A DNA stretch of 64,000 nucleotides from Blepharisma japonicum (lineage: Eukaryota > Ciliophora > Heterotrichea > Heterotrichida > Blepharismidae): the NCBI GenBank assembly GCA_949751835.1, contig CATKHK010000098.1:88870-152869 (forward strand), read 5' to 3'. Of this stretch, positions 47,036 through 59,134 are shown one piece after another (positions within the stretch are counted from its first letter, which is position 1; every line of letters starts with the position of its first letter). The position numbers and the translations under genes are program-made. Under the pieces are notes generated by a model. The model made no database searches. It was not told the DNA's origin and saw nothing but the letters and a program-made list of their open reading frames with translations.

Positions 47036-48121
47036 TTAAACAGCATCGCCTCCAACCTCTTTAAGCTCAATCATCACCTTTTCTTTTAAATTAAATTTAA
47101 AGTAAAATTTCTCAGGATTACCAGATTCTAAACAGCCAATATAGATACTTTCTTTATTATATAAGCAATATATCTGATCATATTCAGATCTGACTAAAGA
47201 TTCTCCTACTCGCTTTCAAACATATATATCTCCAATTTCACTTTCATAAATAAAACCATTGCTATCTATGTCTCTGTCTTCAATTAAATATAATCTTTCA
47301 GAATTTATCAAGATTTTGCGTTTAAATTCTCTAAAATCATAAGGAATTATAGAGAAAGAATCAATTTCAGTTGAGTATATTAAAATATTTGTACTTCTAT
47401 ATCCAGAAATCAAAATATTCTCATTATATATAATGCTATGGCACCATGCATCAGCTATTAGCATTGGGGATAATATATTCCACCGATTTTTATCTAAGCA
47501 AAATCTGCTAGAAAAAGTTAAAATTTTCTCATTATCATATCCTCCAAAGCAATAGACATTTCCATTGAAAAATATAGCTGATGAATAATACCGAAATACT
47601 CCAGATGGTAGGGTTCGAGTTTTAAAATCCCTGCCAATTATCAAAGTACTACTAGGAGCTAAATAATGATTACCCAAGCAGAATAACTCACCATTCGGAA
47701 GCTGAGTGAGGCATACGTTTGTAGTTAATTGACTTGGAGAATCCAGGACTATGGTTTTTTCTGTTTCAGTTTCAGTGTCGAAAATGATCATATCAGTATT
47801 AATATCATCGCCCCTTTGAATGAGATAAAGGCATGTAATTTTACGATAAGACTTAATAAACTCTTGATAAGCTTGGCTTTGTGATAGATTATAAGCAGAA
47901 CTCTGATTCTCAAATAGTGCACAATTTCTCCTAAAGTCATGCTCTATTTCTGCATTGTTGACACTGTTTAAGATAGTTGAAATTTTAGCATATAACTCTT
48001 GAGGATTTAATTGTTTAAAAGTATTTTGGTTGAGCTGGGGTTTATAAATTTCTGTTTCGTTTTTAAGGTTTTGCTTAGCTGAACTAAGTAAGACGGCTTC
48101 ATTTCAATTTTTGAGCTTCAT
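47036..48121 (-). CDS. kelch-repeat family protein, divergent member (361 aa)
   Basis: ATG at 48121 (MKLKNWNEAVLLSS, with TGA as the first Trp) to TAA 47036-47038. The N-terminus differs from the MEPK consensus, but the helical block is kept (EHDFRRNCALFENQS, QAYQEFIKSYRKITCLYL). Then come TETEKTIVLDSPS, PNGELFCLGN, LPSGVFRYYSSAIFF, YCFGGYDN, FCLDKNRWNIL, YRSTNILIYS, and the terminal YNKESIYIGCLE and KFNLKEKVMIEL. Note that the kelch Trp here is TGG (47478 region), not TGA. Intact, flanked by intergenic DNA on both sides. Confidence 0.85.
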
Positions 48122-48389
48122 AATATTAATTGCAAATACTTTGGTAAATTTCTACCTGCAATCAATTAGAATTGATCTGAATTAACTATTGGCTTTATGG
48201 CTTAATTTTTAATAATGGATAAGGCGATTCATGTGCTTTAATTCGTTAGAGATTTAGAAGTATAAATTAATAGAATTATAAATCATAAAAATATGTACAC
48301 CGTAAATGCTATGTGCTATCTTGTGAATTGAAGTTGAACTTTCATGCAATTGCACTTCTCCTGAGATTTATTCTTGTGAAAAGCACTTA

Positions 48390-49518
48390 ATGGGGCGTTC
48401 CATATCTAGCAGTGAGCCTCGTAATTTCAACTCTATTTTTAGAGAGCCTGCTGAAGAAGATTCAAAAGAAGCGATCCTTAGGCTTTTTAGATAAGAAAAG
48501 TCAGGAAAAATAAAATAAAAGCAAATATCATCACTTCCTTTACTCAAGCCCTTTGAGTTATCAATCTTCTTCGATTAATTTTAACAGACATCGACAGTGA
48601 TTCTACTAAAATTAGCAGAGATATCTAAAAGATCTATCAAGCACAAAAACTATTGAAATTTAATCAGGATCCTGCTTTAAAATTGTTAGCTTTCCAAATG
48701 AAGTTGTTGAAAAAGCTAACGAATGCTTACAGCAAGAGCAAATAAGAATGCCGAGTTATTCTTTGAAATGGGAAGCCAAATTAACACGATTATCAATAGA
48801 TTTAATGAAGAGAAGCCAACAATTATTTCAGGTAAAAAACAGTGTGAATTGAATAGCGATCTTATGAACATATGAACTTTGAGAATGAAAGTAAAATCAT
48901 ACAGCTATCATTATACAAACACAAAAAAGATATCATTAGCAATCCAAATGATGCATTGGCTTACTATTATATAGGAGTTATCTGCAATGAAGGAAAGAGA
49001 TATAATGAATTACTAAAATGTATAAAAAATGCAATTAGAATTTGTCCAGAATATGCAGGTTTTCATGTAACCAGAGGAAATATTCTTAAAGGGTTAGACA
49101 AAAAGAAGAAGCAGCTCTGGAATGCTATAAAGAAGTTATCAGAATTAGTCCAAATTATGCAGATGCATACAATTGTATAGGAGCTATCTTCAGTAATGAA
49201 AAGAGAGATGAAGAAGCTCTAAAATATTTTAACGATGCAATTAGATTCAATCCAAACAATACATATTATTTTATAAATAAAGGGGGTACTCTTAGAGTGT
49301 TAAATAAATAGAAGAAGTTATAGAGTGTTATAAAGAAGCTATCAGATTAGATCAAAATGTTGCTGCTTCATACTATTTATTAGGAGATATTATGCATGAA
49401 AAAAGAGGTATGCTGAAGTAATAAAATATTACTGTGATTCAGTTCGAATCAATCCAAACTCTCAACTTTATTCGTCAAATTTATTTATTCCTATAGCTTA
49501 TCAGATATTAAAAATTTA
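48390..49518 (+). pseudogene. TPR-repeat gene, decayed
   Basis: An ATG at 48390 starts GRSISSSEPRNFNS before frames break up. From 48872 a frame gives NPNDALAYYYIGVICNEGK and CPEYAGFHVTRGNILKGL, then slips (near 49105) to NYADAYNCIGAIFSNEKRDE, NPNNTYYFINKGGTLRVLNK and DQNVAASYYLLGDIMHEKR. These are consecutive 34-residue TPR units (roughly five). At least three frameshifts and several stops mean it is dead. TPRs mediate protein-protein contacts. It lies alone between two kelch genes of opposite strand. Confidence 0.7.
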
Positions 49519-49640
49519 GAATTAAAAGTAAAATGGATTAATTATTATTTATCTTTATTTATAATTCAGTAATTTCTCTCATCCAGCTATTTTTTTATTA
49601 TATGACTATTAAATTATCAAAATAGAGAGTATATTTAATC

Positions 49641-50759
49641 TTAAAGAGAATTGCTTAACTTAACCAACACTTTTTCATCTAAATTAAACTTGTAGTAGAT
49701 TGTTCTTGGATAACTCCTGGTTTCGTCATTATATATATATCCAATATAGATTCCTCCTTTATTATATGCCCAGCACATCATTTCAGATAAAAAATTAATT
49801 TCTGATTTTGAGATTCGTTTTCAATTATACTCATCTCCAACTTCGCTTTCATAGATTCATCCTCAGAATTCAATTATGTACAGTCTATCTTCTGCATTTA
49901 CTGCGATCTTTCTTTTAAGAGCTTCAAATTCATAAGGAACTGTTGAGTAGGAGTCAATATCAATTGCATATAACCAAAGAGTTTTACCATAATAGCTAGG
50001 AATCAAAATATTTTCATGAAATATCAAACAGCAGTGTAATCAGTCATTTTTTGGAAATGGAGCCAATTTTATTCATTGATTTTTATCCAAGTCAAATTTA
50101 GTAGATAATTGATGACCTGAAAAATCTTTATTATATCCTCCAAAGCAATAGACGTATCTGTTGTAGTAGATAGCTAATGTGCTTCTATAAGGAAGTCCAG
50201 GTGGTAGCATACGCACTCTATAATCATTGCCAATTACAAATGCTGTCCCAGAATAATCGTTTTTCTCACCATAGAAGAATAATTCACCATTAGGAAGTTG
50301 AATTAAGCCTGCTCTTTTGCAATATTTTGCTGAAATATCTAACGCTTTCACTTCTTCTTTTTCTATTTCGGTGTTGTAAGTATACAAATTATACACACCA
50401 TTTATATCATTGCTGTTTGCAGATTCAGAGTTCTCATCATTATCATCATAATTGCCACCAATTAAATCAATGAGATAAAGAGATGTGATTTTATGGTAGG
50501 ATTTGATATATTCTTGATAAGCTTCATTGAGCTCTGGGCTAAGATAAGAATTTTTTTGATTTAGCAAGCAAGTTTTTCTGAAGTCTCTCTCTCGTTCTGG
50601 ACTATTTTTGGCAAGGCTCAAAAGGTCCAATGCTTTTAACCTTAGTTCTTCAGGATTGATCTGGCTTTGAGATTCACTTGTTTCATGATTTAGGGATTCT
50701 TGAGTACCACATAGCTGAGGATTAAGCAAATTTATCTGATTTTGATCATTAGGCTTCAT
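49641..50759 (-). CDS. kelch-repeat family protein (372 aa)
   Basis: ATG at 50759 (MKPNDQNQINLLN) to TAA 49641-49643, continuous with TGA=Trp at about eight sites. Family order is complete: RDFRKTCLLNQKNSYLSPEL, AYQEYIKSYHKITSLYLIDL, an acidic Asp/Asn/Glu-rich linker (about 105-130), PNGELFFYGE, LPPGLPYRSTLAIYY, YCFGG, FDLDKNQWIKL, PSYYGKTLWLYAIDIDS, and YNKGGIYIGYIYND. The head is shorter by one NQ-rich block. Intact. Confidence 0.85.
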
Positions 50760-51237
50760 ATTAAATATTTTTTATTTTACATCTTACATAATTAACTTTT
50801 CTCAACATTTCTCTAAATTAACGATTTCTCCTCTTATATTTTCTTTATGTTATAAAGTATTTAAGGAAGACTTTAGCAAAAGAAATTAAAAATTAAAATC
50901 GATAATTCTAAAAAATTCTTTTAAATATTTTTGCATCATTGAAAAATAGTTATTTGCTATTTGAGCTAAAATATTTTATTTATGCCTTAATGTCGATAAG
51001 AAAACTATAATTTTAAAAATTATTTTAATACCTAAGAATTAAGAAGTCTAATAAAGAAAATTTCAACTTCATGAGAAACTTTACCAATACCACAAAATAA
51101 TATTTCAAGAAGGTATCATTCAACTATATAAATAAGGAGTTTATACAATTAAATAGCTTTTCAGCAGGTTTTGTATATTATAGTTTATATGATATTCCCT
51201 TAATATATAATAAAAGAACAAAGTGTAAATTATCCTA
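50760..51237. other. intergenic between kelch copies
   Basis: Very AT-rich, no gene or repeat recognised. Confidence 0.45.
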
Positions 51238-52296
51238 TTAAAAAGATGCTTTTAACTTAATTAGAGCTTTTTCATCTAAATTAAACTTGTAGTAGTTTAT
51301 TTTTGCACTAGATCAGTCAATATTATCATCAATGCATCCAATATAGATAGCTCTTTTATTATATGTCCAATACACACTATCAGCTGAATAGCTAACACCT
51401 GATTTTGCTATCCATTTTCAAGCATACTCATCTCAAACCTCACTTTCATAGATTGATCCATTTGCGCACTCGATCAAATATAGTCTTTCTTCATTATTTA
51501 TCAGAATCTTTCTTTTCCAGACTCCAAAGTCATAAGGAATTATCGAGAAAGAGTTGATATCAGTTGAATATACCAATATATTTCTATGCACATATCTAGA
51601 AATCAAAATATTCCCATTAAATATTATGCTACTACATTTAAAATCAGACTGTGGCATCGGCATTAAATCAACTCATTTGTATTTGTCAAAATCAAACTTC
51701 TTAGATAGAGTTAAAGTGCCATTGCCATCTAATCCTCCAAAGCAATATACACATTTATTCAAATAGATAGCCGATGATCATCCACAAGTCCTTCCAGATG
51801 GCAAAAATCGAAGTCTATAATCATTACCAATAACCAAGGTAATCCCAGAAGCTGGATTAGTTTTTCCAAAACAGAATATTTCACCATTTGGTAGCAGAGT
51901 CATGCATGTTGCGTAGTTTAATGTTTCTGGAGTGCTCAAGATTTTCAGTTCTTTTTCACTTTCTGTGTCAAAAATATGCAAATTATCTCGATTTTTAAGA
52001 TAAAGAGAAGTGAGTTTTTGGTAGGTTTCGACATATCCTTCATAAGCTTCATTGAGTTCTTGGTTAGAATTAGAAAACAAGGAGCAAGTTTTCCTGAAAT
52101 CTTGCTCTTTTCAAGGATTATTGGCACCGTTTAAAATGATTGACCTTTTCGTGATTAATTGCTCTGGATTTAGTAGTTGATTTTCAGAGTTTTGATTGGG
52201 TTGATTTTGAGTTTCCTTTGTTTCATTGTTTAGAATTTCTTCTCCAGGATGGTGTTGATTAAGCAAGATGAGCTGATTCAGAGTTCTTTGTTCCAT
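51238..52296 (-). CDS. kelch-repeat family protein (352 aa)
   Basis: ATG at 52296 (MEQRTLNQLILLNQHH) to TAA 51238-51240, one frame with TGA tryptophans at 52108-52110, 51778-51780 and 51430-51432 among others. It has the EQDFRKTCSLFSNSN block, LNEAYEGYVETYQKLTSLYL, a short linker without the acidic run, PNGEIFCFGK, LPSGRTCGWSSAIYL, YCFGGLDGN, FDFDKYKWVDLMPMPQSD, and YNKRAIYIGCIDDN. Its helical block reads YQKLTS, which supports the YQKSTS junction predicted for the insertion at 44641. Intact. Confidence 0.85.
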
Positions 52297-52395
52297 ATTA
52301 TAAATTCTAATTTATTAATTTTTGGTAATTAAGATGAATTTTCTTCTGCTGATTTATCTAAATTTACTTCATAATTTGTAATATTATTATACAAA

Positions 52396-53319
52396 TTAAT
52401 TCTGCTTGTTGGGCTCAATAAAGACTTTCTCAATTAAACTAAGCTTGAAGTACTGCCCATTTGAACCATTTAAACTATCAACTCTAATATAGAAAACTCC
52501 TTTATTATAGGTCCAATGGACATACAGAGGCACTCAATAAATTGTTGAATTAGCTATTGGTTCCCAACCATGCTCATCTCCAGCTCTACTTTCATAGACT
52601 AAATCATTTTTTCCGCATACAATCAAATATAATCTCTTTCTCTCTTCTTCGCTCATTAAGATCTTCCTTTCACTATATTCAAACTCATATGAAATTTTAG
52701 AGAAAGAGTCAATTTGAATTGATTATAACAAAATATTTATATTTCAATACCCAGCAATCAAAATATTCCCATTAATAATTACATATTACAGCAGAAGTTA
52801 GGCTGTAGCAATAGGGCAAATTTAGTTCATCAGTTTTGATCCAAATCAAATCTAAGAGATACCAGAAAGGAAGTCCAAATATGATTAATCCGCCAAAGCA
52901 ATATACACTTTTGTTGAAATATATAGAGTATTTCGTCTGAATATTAAAATTTATAATAGGAAATGGTGAGTCACTCTAATTCACTTATGGAATTTCAGCA
53001 GTGAATGTATAGTCTATTGACTTTAAAATTTCCAACTCCTTTAATTTATAGGAAGTTTTAAAATATTCTTAATAAGATTCATTGAGTTCTGGGTTAAAAT
53101 TAGAAAATAACAGATACACTTTCCTGAAATCCTTTCTAATTATTAGATTATTGATACTACTCAAAAGGGCAGAGCTTTTAGTTCTTAGCTCTTCCGATAT
53201 TAATAATTGGCTATTAGGATTTTGATTGAGCTGATATTGAGTTTCGTGTTCAGAGATTTTTCAGAGTTGCTAATCTTAAAATCAAGTAATTTGAGATGAT
53301 CCTCAGCTTTAGATTTCAT
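52396..53319 (-). pseudogene. kelch-family pseudogene
   Basis: ATG at 53319 (MKSKAEDHLKLLD), then an early frameshift. Family pieces persist in several frames: EELRTKSSALLSS, NPELNES, the YFNKSVYCFGGL unit, FDLDQN, NGNILIAGY, EERKRLYLIVCGKND, YNKGVFYIRVD and YFKLSL, ending TAA 52396-52398. The PNGELFC region is deleted. At least four frame breaks. Confidence 0.8.
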
Positions 53320-53679
53320 ATTATTATTAATAGCAAGAAATTGGGAACTTTTAATTTGAAAATTTATGAATGCGTTCAAGTTATTAGTCTAGATATAACT
53401 TTTTTAGCCAAATCAAACACTATACTTCATGAAATATAGAATGAGCTCATAGTCAACTCTTAATTGGGCAATTCTCCAATAGCACGTAGTAATTGCGTGT
53501 AGTAAAAGGATTTCACTTTCACATTACTTAGTGAATAAAATAGAGTGATTGGCGAACCCAAAAAGCTTATGATCGGCCTGTATGGTAATCAAGTACATAT
53601 TTAAAAGCTATGTAACCTTTTAATGCTCTTTAATACGCTTTAATAGAGATTTTAATATGAAACATATTTTTTAAATATT

Positions 53680-54738
53680 TTAATCTTCATAATACTTGCT
53701 TAACTTAATCAGAACTTTTTCATCTAAACTAAACTTGTAATAGTGGTGGTTAGTTTTACTTGAAAAGGTACAATTTTCTTTACACAAAATATAAATTTGT
53801 CCTTTATTATATACCCAATCTTTTATAAAATATGAACTAGGAATTATTGAATTTGCTATAATCTTCCAAGTATATTCATCACTGGCTTCATTTTCTCACA
53901 TATATCCATTTTTGCATTCGATTAAATATAGCCTTTCTTCTGCATTAATTAACATCTTTATTCTTTCACTTGTAAATGATAAAGGAATAATCGAGAAGGA
54001 GTCAACATCAATTGAATAAAGCCAAATGCCTCTACTTACATATCCGGAAATCAAAATATTTCCTTTAAATATTACCATAGTGCAGAAAAAATCGTGCTGT
54101 GGCATTGGTGCTAATTGAATTAATCGATTTTTATCCAAGTCGTATCTAAGAGATAGACCGTAAGAAATATAATGATTACTTCCAAAGCAATAAACACTTC
54201 TCTTGAAATAGATAGGTGATGAGTTATAGTAAGAACCAAAAGATGGTAACTTATGAACACTATAATCACTACCAATTACCAATATAAGTCCAGAGTCTGA
54301 TCCATAACCATAGCAGAATAGCTCGTCATTTGGAAGTGGAGTAATGCTTGCGTTATCGTATAATCTTTCTGCAGTCTCTAAAACTATCTTTTCTTGTCTT
54401 TCATTTTCAGTGTCATAAATAATCAAAATTGCTTTATTAACAATTTCAATAAGATAAAGAGATGAGATTTTATTGTAAGCTCTGACATATTCTTGATAGG
54501 CCTCATTGAGCTCTGAGCTAAAATTGGAGCTTTCTTTATATAATAAGCAAATTCTCCTGAAATCTCTTTCTATTTCTGGATCATTGCGTTTACTTAATGT
54601 GACAGATCTTTTTATTCTTAACTCTTCAAGAGTTAGTAATTGATTCTCAGCATTTTTGCTAAATTGGTCTTGAGCATCTTTTAAGGCCTTGCCAGTCAGG
54701 CTTAGCTGAGAATTAAGCAATTTGATCTGATTTTCCAT
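53680..54738 (-). CDS. kelch-repeat family protein (352 aa)
   Basis: ATG at 54738 (MENQIKLLNSQLSLTG) to TAA 53680-53682, with a single TGA=Trp needed at 53893-53895. It has ERDFRRICLLYKESS, AYQEYVRAYNKISSLYLIE, NDELFCYGYGSDSG, LPSFGSYYNSSPIYF, YCFGSN, YDLDKNRLIQLAPMPQHD (the kelch Trp is Leu here), YVSRGIWLYSIDVDSFS, ENEASDEYTWK and YNKGQIYILCKEN. The altered Trp and an SFGS turn make it a more divergent member. Intact. Confidence 0.85.
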
Positions 54739-55399
54739 ATTATCAATTCATCAAGTATTTAATATTTATTCATATCATTTTTTTGGCCGATTTTTTGTAT
54801 TTCCTCAAAACTGCCATTGATTCAGGCACATCAAATTATATATTTTTGATATATGATGCTTGCAAGATCAGCTTGGCATGATATTTATGCAATTGAGCAC
54901 TTGAATATTACTTTCAGCATATAAAACTTAAAGCTAGAATTCCTCACCATTATTGAATTATTTTTCTTAATTAAGGACAATGGATTGAATTTATATAAAA
55001 GAAACATTACAAATCATTTTCAGTATCATGGCAATAATATTGAATAATTAATACACTACAAATCATGTTGATTGCAATAGAAAATGATCATTAATCTTTT
55101 TCTATAAGACATATATCATCAAAGCAAAAAAAAATATTAATCTTAACAATATTATGTAAAAAATTGCTTTAAGATTGTCTCTGTTACAAACCCACTTATT
55201 TTATATTTAGATTTATATGGTTTTAACGCTCCACATGAAGCATTACTCTCTTCATTTAAAATTAAGCATATTTCAGTAAAAATTTTACAATACATATAAA
55301 TCCATCATTTTGAATTTGAGCTATCACAAGGTAATACCTAATGGTTTTGATGCTTTTATTTCTTTTTTTTACTTTCAGTGACATAAAATTAAATAAGCT
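54739..55399. other. intergenic
   Basis: AT-rich with no supported gene. Runs of A and T and short open frames only. Confidence 0.4.
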
Positions 55400-55569
55400 C
55401 TATTTTAATATAAAAAGATATGCACTATTACAGCTATCATCAACGTGTGGCATTGTAAATAATTTTTTTCATATATTTCTTTCTAAATCAAATCTAGTAG
55501 AGATATCTAAGCTTCATGAGCCAGGATTTTTTTCTCCTCCAAAGCAAGATACTTTTATTGAAATATATA

Positions 55570-55649
55570 TAGAGATTTTGGTTAATATATATCTGCACTT
55601 TTTCTTAAATATGAACTTGCACTTTATTATTCCAATTCAACAGAAGATA
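55570..55649. mobile_element. 80-bp TA-bounded insertion
   Basis: Bounded by TA at 55568-55569 and at 55648-55649. Removal in gene orientation joins TCATCAGTTA to TATATTTCAATAAA, restoring the family motif SSVIYFNK in frame. Several alternative TAs exist at the left edge because of a TATATATA run. Confidence 0.5.
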
Positions 55650-55679
55650 ACTGATGAGTTGTAGCATATAACTCCAGAT

Positions 55680-55817
55680 TAATTTTAATTTGTTGGAATA
55701 AGGTAGTTTTAATCCTTTACTCATGAAAATATTTTTTATATGAAACTATGCTTTTAATATCAGTATTAATTATCAGGAGTTACAAATAAAAAAATTAAAC
55801 TATTTTCAGCTCCAGAT
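55680..55817. mobile_element. 138-bp insertion at the LPSG codon
   Basis: Flanked by CTCCAGAT at 55672-55679 and 55810-55817. Same codon position as 44233-44347, and the left end is related (taattttaatttg versus tttttaattatttttaattg). Removal restores PSGVICYNSSV in frame. Confidence 0.6.
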
Positions 55818-56139
55818 GGTTGCTATCAAACTCTATAATGATTATCAATTATAAAGGTAATCACAAAGTCAAATCAAAATAAATTGCCATTTGGAAGCTG
55901 ATCAATGCATAAGCTATTGTATATGCAGGCTGTCCTGAAGATTTCTTCTATTTCTGGATTGTTTGATCTACTCAAAAGAATTGATATTTTAGCTCTTGAT
56001 TCTTCTGAAACAAATAGTCGATTTTTTGCATTATTATTGAATTGGTCTTGATTGTCCTTGATTTTATTATTATGGCAGATTCTATAGGACTTAACTGAGA
56101 ATTAAGCAAACCGAGCTGATTTTTTATTTTGGGTTCCAT

Positions 56140-56735
56140 ATTATAAAATCATCTGATTCTGCATTTTTAATTTTATTTGCGTTCTTTATTTAGCTGATTA
56201 AGCTTTTATAATAGTATTAACTCCTTTATATAAATTTTAGAATTATAGAAGGCTCATATCAATACTGTGATTTATATCTTTCTAGTATTTAATATTTTTA
56301 ATAAAGATCATTTTGGTATTATTTCTTTGATTCTTTTAACAGAAGTACTTACCTATTTAATAATTTGTTTTTTAGCTTGGAACTCCTAAAATTGATGGTT
56401 TAACTTAATCTTTTATTCTAATTAAACCCTATTTAAATTACAAAAACTTATCAGACTATTTGCAAAATATAAATAAATTTGAATGAGCAACATTTAGCAG
56501 TATGAGTAGCAAATCAATGAAATTTCAAACACTAGATTGATTGAAAAGAGCTATTAATGGCTTCAGCGATGCTCACGCTCGCATAATCAATAGATAACTA
56601 GATATAATGAAAATATAAATAATTTGAGATGCATAATTTTTACTTTATTTTTGTTTAAATTAGATAAGCTGTTTATTTGATAGCAGGAGATAAGAATATT
56701 CATGTTAAATTAAATCTAATATATCTAAACTGTTT
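56140..56735. other. intergenic between kelch copies
   Basis: No gene, repeat or RNA recognised in this AT-rich stretch. Confidence 0.45.
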
Positions 56736-57791
56736 CTATTTTAACTTGGTTATTATTTTTTTAGCCAAATTAAATTTATAATAGTGGCTTTCTGTATTGG
56801 GCCGGCTATTATATTGAATTCATCCTATATAAATTTCGCCTTTATTATAGATTGAATACACCCTTGAAGTGATTAAACTAATTGTTGATCTTTCTATCAT
56901 TTTCCAAGTATACTCATCTTCCACTTCACTTTCATAAATTCCTCCATTCATACATTCAATCAAATACAACCTTTCTTCTACATTTATCAATATTTTAATC
57001 ATCATATCTCCAAAATCATAATTAATTTCTGAAAAAGAGTCAATATCAATTGAATATACCCAAATATTTCTACTATAAAAGCCAGAAATCAAAATATTCC
57101 CTTTAAAAACTACACTATTGCAGATATCATCAGATATTCACATAGGAGCTAAAGTAATTCATCGATTTTCATCTAAATCAAATCTACTAGAAGGAGAGAA
57201 ACAAGTACAATTATCCCACCCTCCAAGGCAATAGACAGATTTATTGAAATAGATAGCTGATGAGTATTCACAAGGAGTTCCATATGGTAACTGACGAATT
57301 CTATAGTTCCTATCAATTATCAATGTTATCCCAGAAACTGGATAGGTATAAGTACTTGAAAAGCAGAATAAATCACCATTTGGAAGTTGAACAATGCATG
57401 TGCTATTGTCAAGCATTTCAAGAGTCTCTAATGGTATCGCTTCTTCTCTTTCGCTTTCAGTGTCATAAATAATCAAATTCGATCTTTTGTCAACCAGGTC
57501 GAGAAAATAAAGAGATGCTACTTTTTTGTAAGCTTTGATATATTCTTGATAAGCTTCATTTAATACTGGGCTAGATGTCGAATTCTTCTGATATAATAAG
57601 CAAGTTCCCCTAAAATCTTTCTCTTTTTCTGGATTATTGGGACTGCTCAAAAGGATTGAGGTTTTTGCTCTTAATTCTTCAGGATTTAATAATTGATTTT
57701 CAACATTTTCAGTGGATTGGCCTTGAGTATCATTTGTTTTAGTATTTAGGGCTATTTTAGTTATGCTTAGATCTCTATCTTTTGGTTCCAT
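56736..57791 (-). CDS. kelch-repeat family protein (351 aa)
   Basis: ATG at 57791 (MEPKDRDLSITKIAL) to TAG 56736-56738, with TGA=Trp at 57156-57158 and 56817-56819 among others. Complete: KDFRGTCLLYQKNSTSSPVL, AYQEYIKAYKKVASLYFLDL, TESEREEAIPLETLE, PNGDLFCFSS, LPYGTPCEYSSAIYF, YCLGGWDNC, FDLDENRWITLAPM, GFYSRNIWVYSIDIDSFS, YNKGEIYIGW and YYKFNLAKKIITKL. It uses TAG rather than TAA, so both remain stops. Intact. Confidence 0.85.
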
Positions 57792-58209
57792 ATTATTAAA
57801 TAATGATCATTATCTTGAGCTATGTGAGTGTTTAGTTATTATGCAACGCAAATTTACAATATTTCTCTCTGTTAAATTAAATATCTTGCTGAGCTTTTTT
57901 ATTTTCGGTTTTATTAAACTTTGAAGTAATGGTTTTCTACTTACTTATTTAACTACTCATTGAGAAATTTCAGAGGCTCATAGGGCCATAAAATTAATTA
58001 TTTTCCTATAAAATCTCATCTAATACGAAATTGATCTTTTCAGGCATTCTATTAATTTAGATAGCTTACAAATAAAATTATTAAAATCAAAAACAAATAA
58101 TAATATCAAAAGTAACTACTTTCTCAAAAACTAGAACTTTTCTCCTTGCACATGATAACTATTTCATAATCGCTTAGAAGAAGGTCAAATGAAAGATATT
58201 ATTTAATCT

Positions 58210-59134
58210 TTATGTTTTTATCTTACTTAACACTTTCTTACTCAAACTAAACTTGTAATAATTTTTTTTCTGAGTTTCTTGACTTCATCCAATATAAATT
58301 TCACCTTTATTATATGTCAAATAAACTCTGGAATATGGCCAATTAATTCCTGGACTTGCTATCAATTTCCAAGTATGCTCATTCCCTACTTCGCTTTCAT
58401 ATATTGACCATTAAATATCACAGTATGGCAGCCAAAGTCAATCTGTGGTAGAGGAGTTAATTTAATTCATCGATTTGTATCAAGATCAAATTTAATAGAT
58501 AGATCTAATTGGCAAATATCGTACCCTCCAAAGCAATAGACTATTTTATTGAAATATATAGCTGATGAATGCCCGCAAGGTGCTCCAAATGGTAACCTAC
58601 GAACTCTATAGTTACTGTCTATTATCAAGGTAAGCCCAGGGTTTGAATCAGCGCCAAAACAAAATAGTTCACCATTTGGAAGCCGAGCAATTGATGTGCT
58701 TCAATTTAAAAATACTGAAGTCTCCAATACTTTTATTTCTTCTCTTTCAGTTTCAGTATCATAAATTATCAAGACAGATTTGTTATGAATTAATTAAAAA
58801 GATAGAGAGATGTGATTTTATGGTAAGATTTGGTATATTCTTGATAAGCTTCATAAAGCTCTAGGTTAAAATTAGAATTCTTTTTATATGGTAAGCATGT
58901 TTTTCTGTCATCCTGTTCTAGGTTAAAATTAGAATTGTTTTTATATAGTAAGCAAGTTTTTCTGAAATCTCGCTCTGTTTCTGGATTATTGGAACTGCTT
59001 AAAAGGATAGATTTTTTAATTCTTAGCTCTTCAGAATTTAATACATAATTATCAGCTTTAGCATCAAGCTGGCTTTTAGTGCTCTTTTTATCCATGTTAC
59101 TAGCCACTTTACGTAAATTAAGCTGATTTCCCAT
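58210..59134 (-). pseudogene. kelch-family pseudogene with a 57-bp internal duplication
   Basis: ATG at 59134 (MGNQLNLRKVASN). The RKTCLLYKNNSNFNLE block is tandemly duplicated (57-bp period at 58861 and 58918, 19 codons, in frame). A one-base loss near 58797 shifts the frame after TSLYLFN. A deletion of about 190 bases joins VIFNG to YESEVGNEHTW near 58405. It ends TAA 58210-58212. Close relative of 60332-61360, from which it differs by these lesions. Confidence 0.8.

Larger units (their letters stand above)
55400..56139 (-). pseudogene. kelch-family pseudogene carrying two insertions
   Basis: ATG at 56139 (MEPKIKNQLGLLNSQLSPIE), followed by frame slips, SEESRAKISILLSRSNN, a deletion of the AYQEY block, IDQLPNGNLFW, a TAG near the RVW turn, then the LPSG site interrupted by a 138-bp insertion and, 30 bases on, an 80-bp TA-bounded insertion before YFNKS. 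It ends with traces of MPHVDDSCNS near 55440. The propeller C-terminus is lost. Confidence 0.75.
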
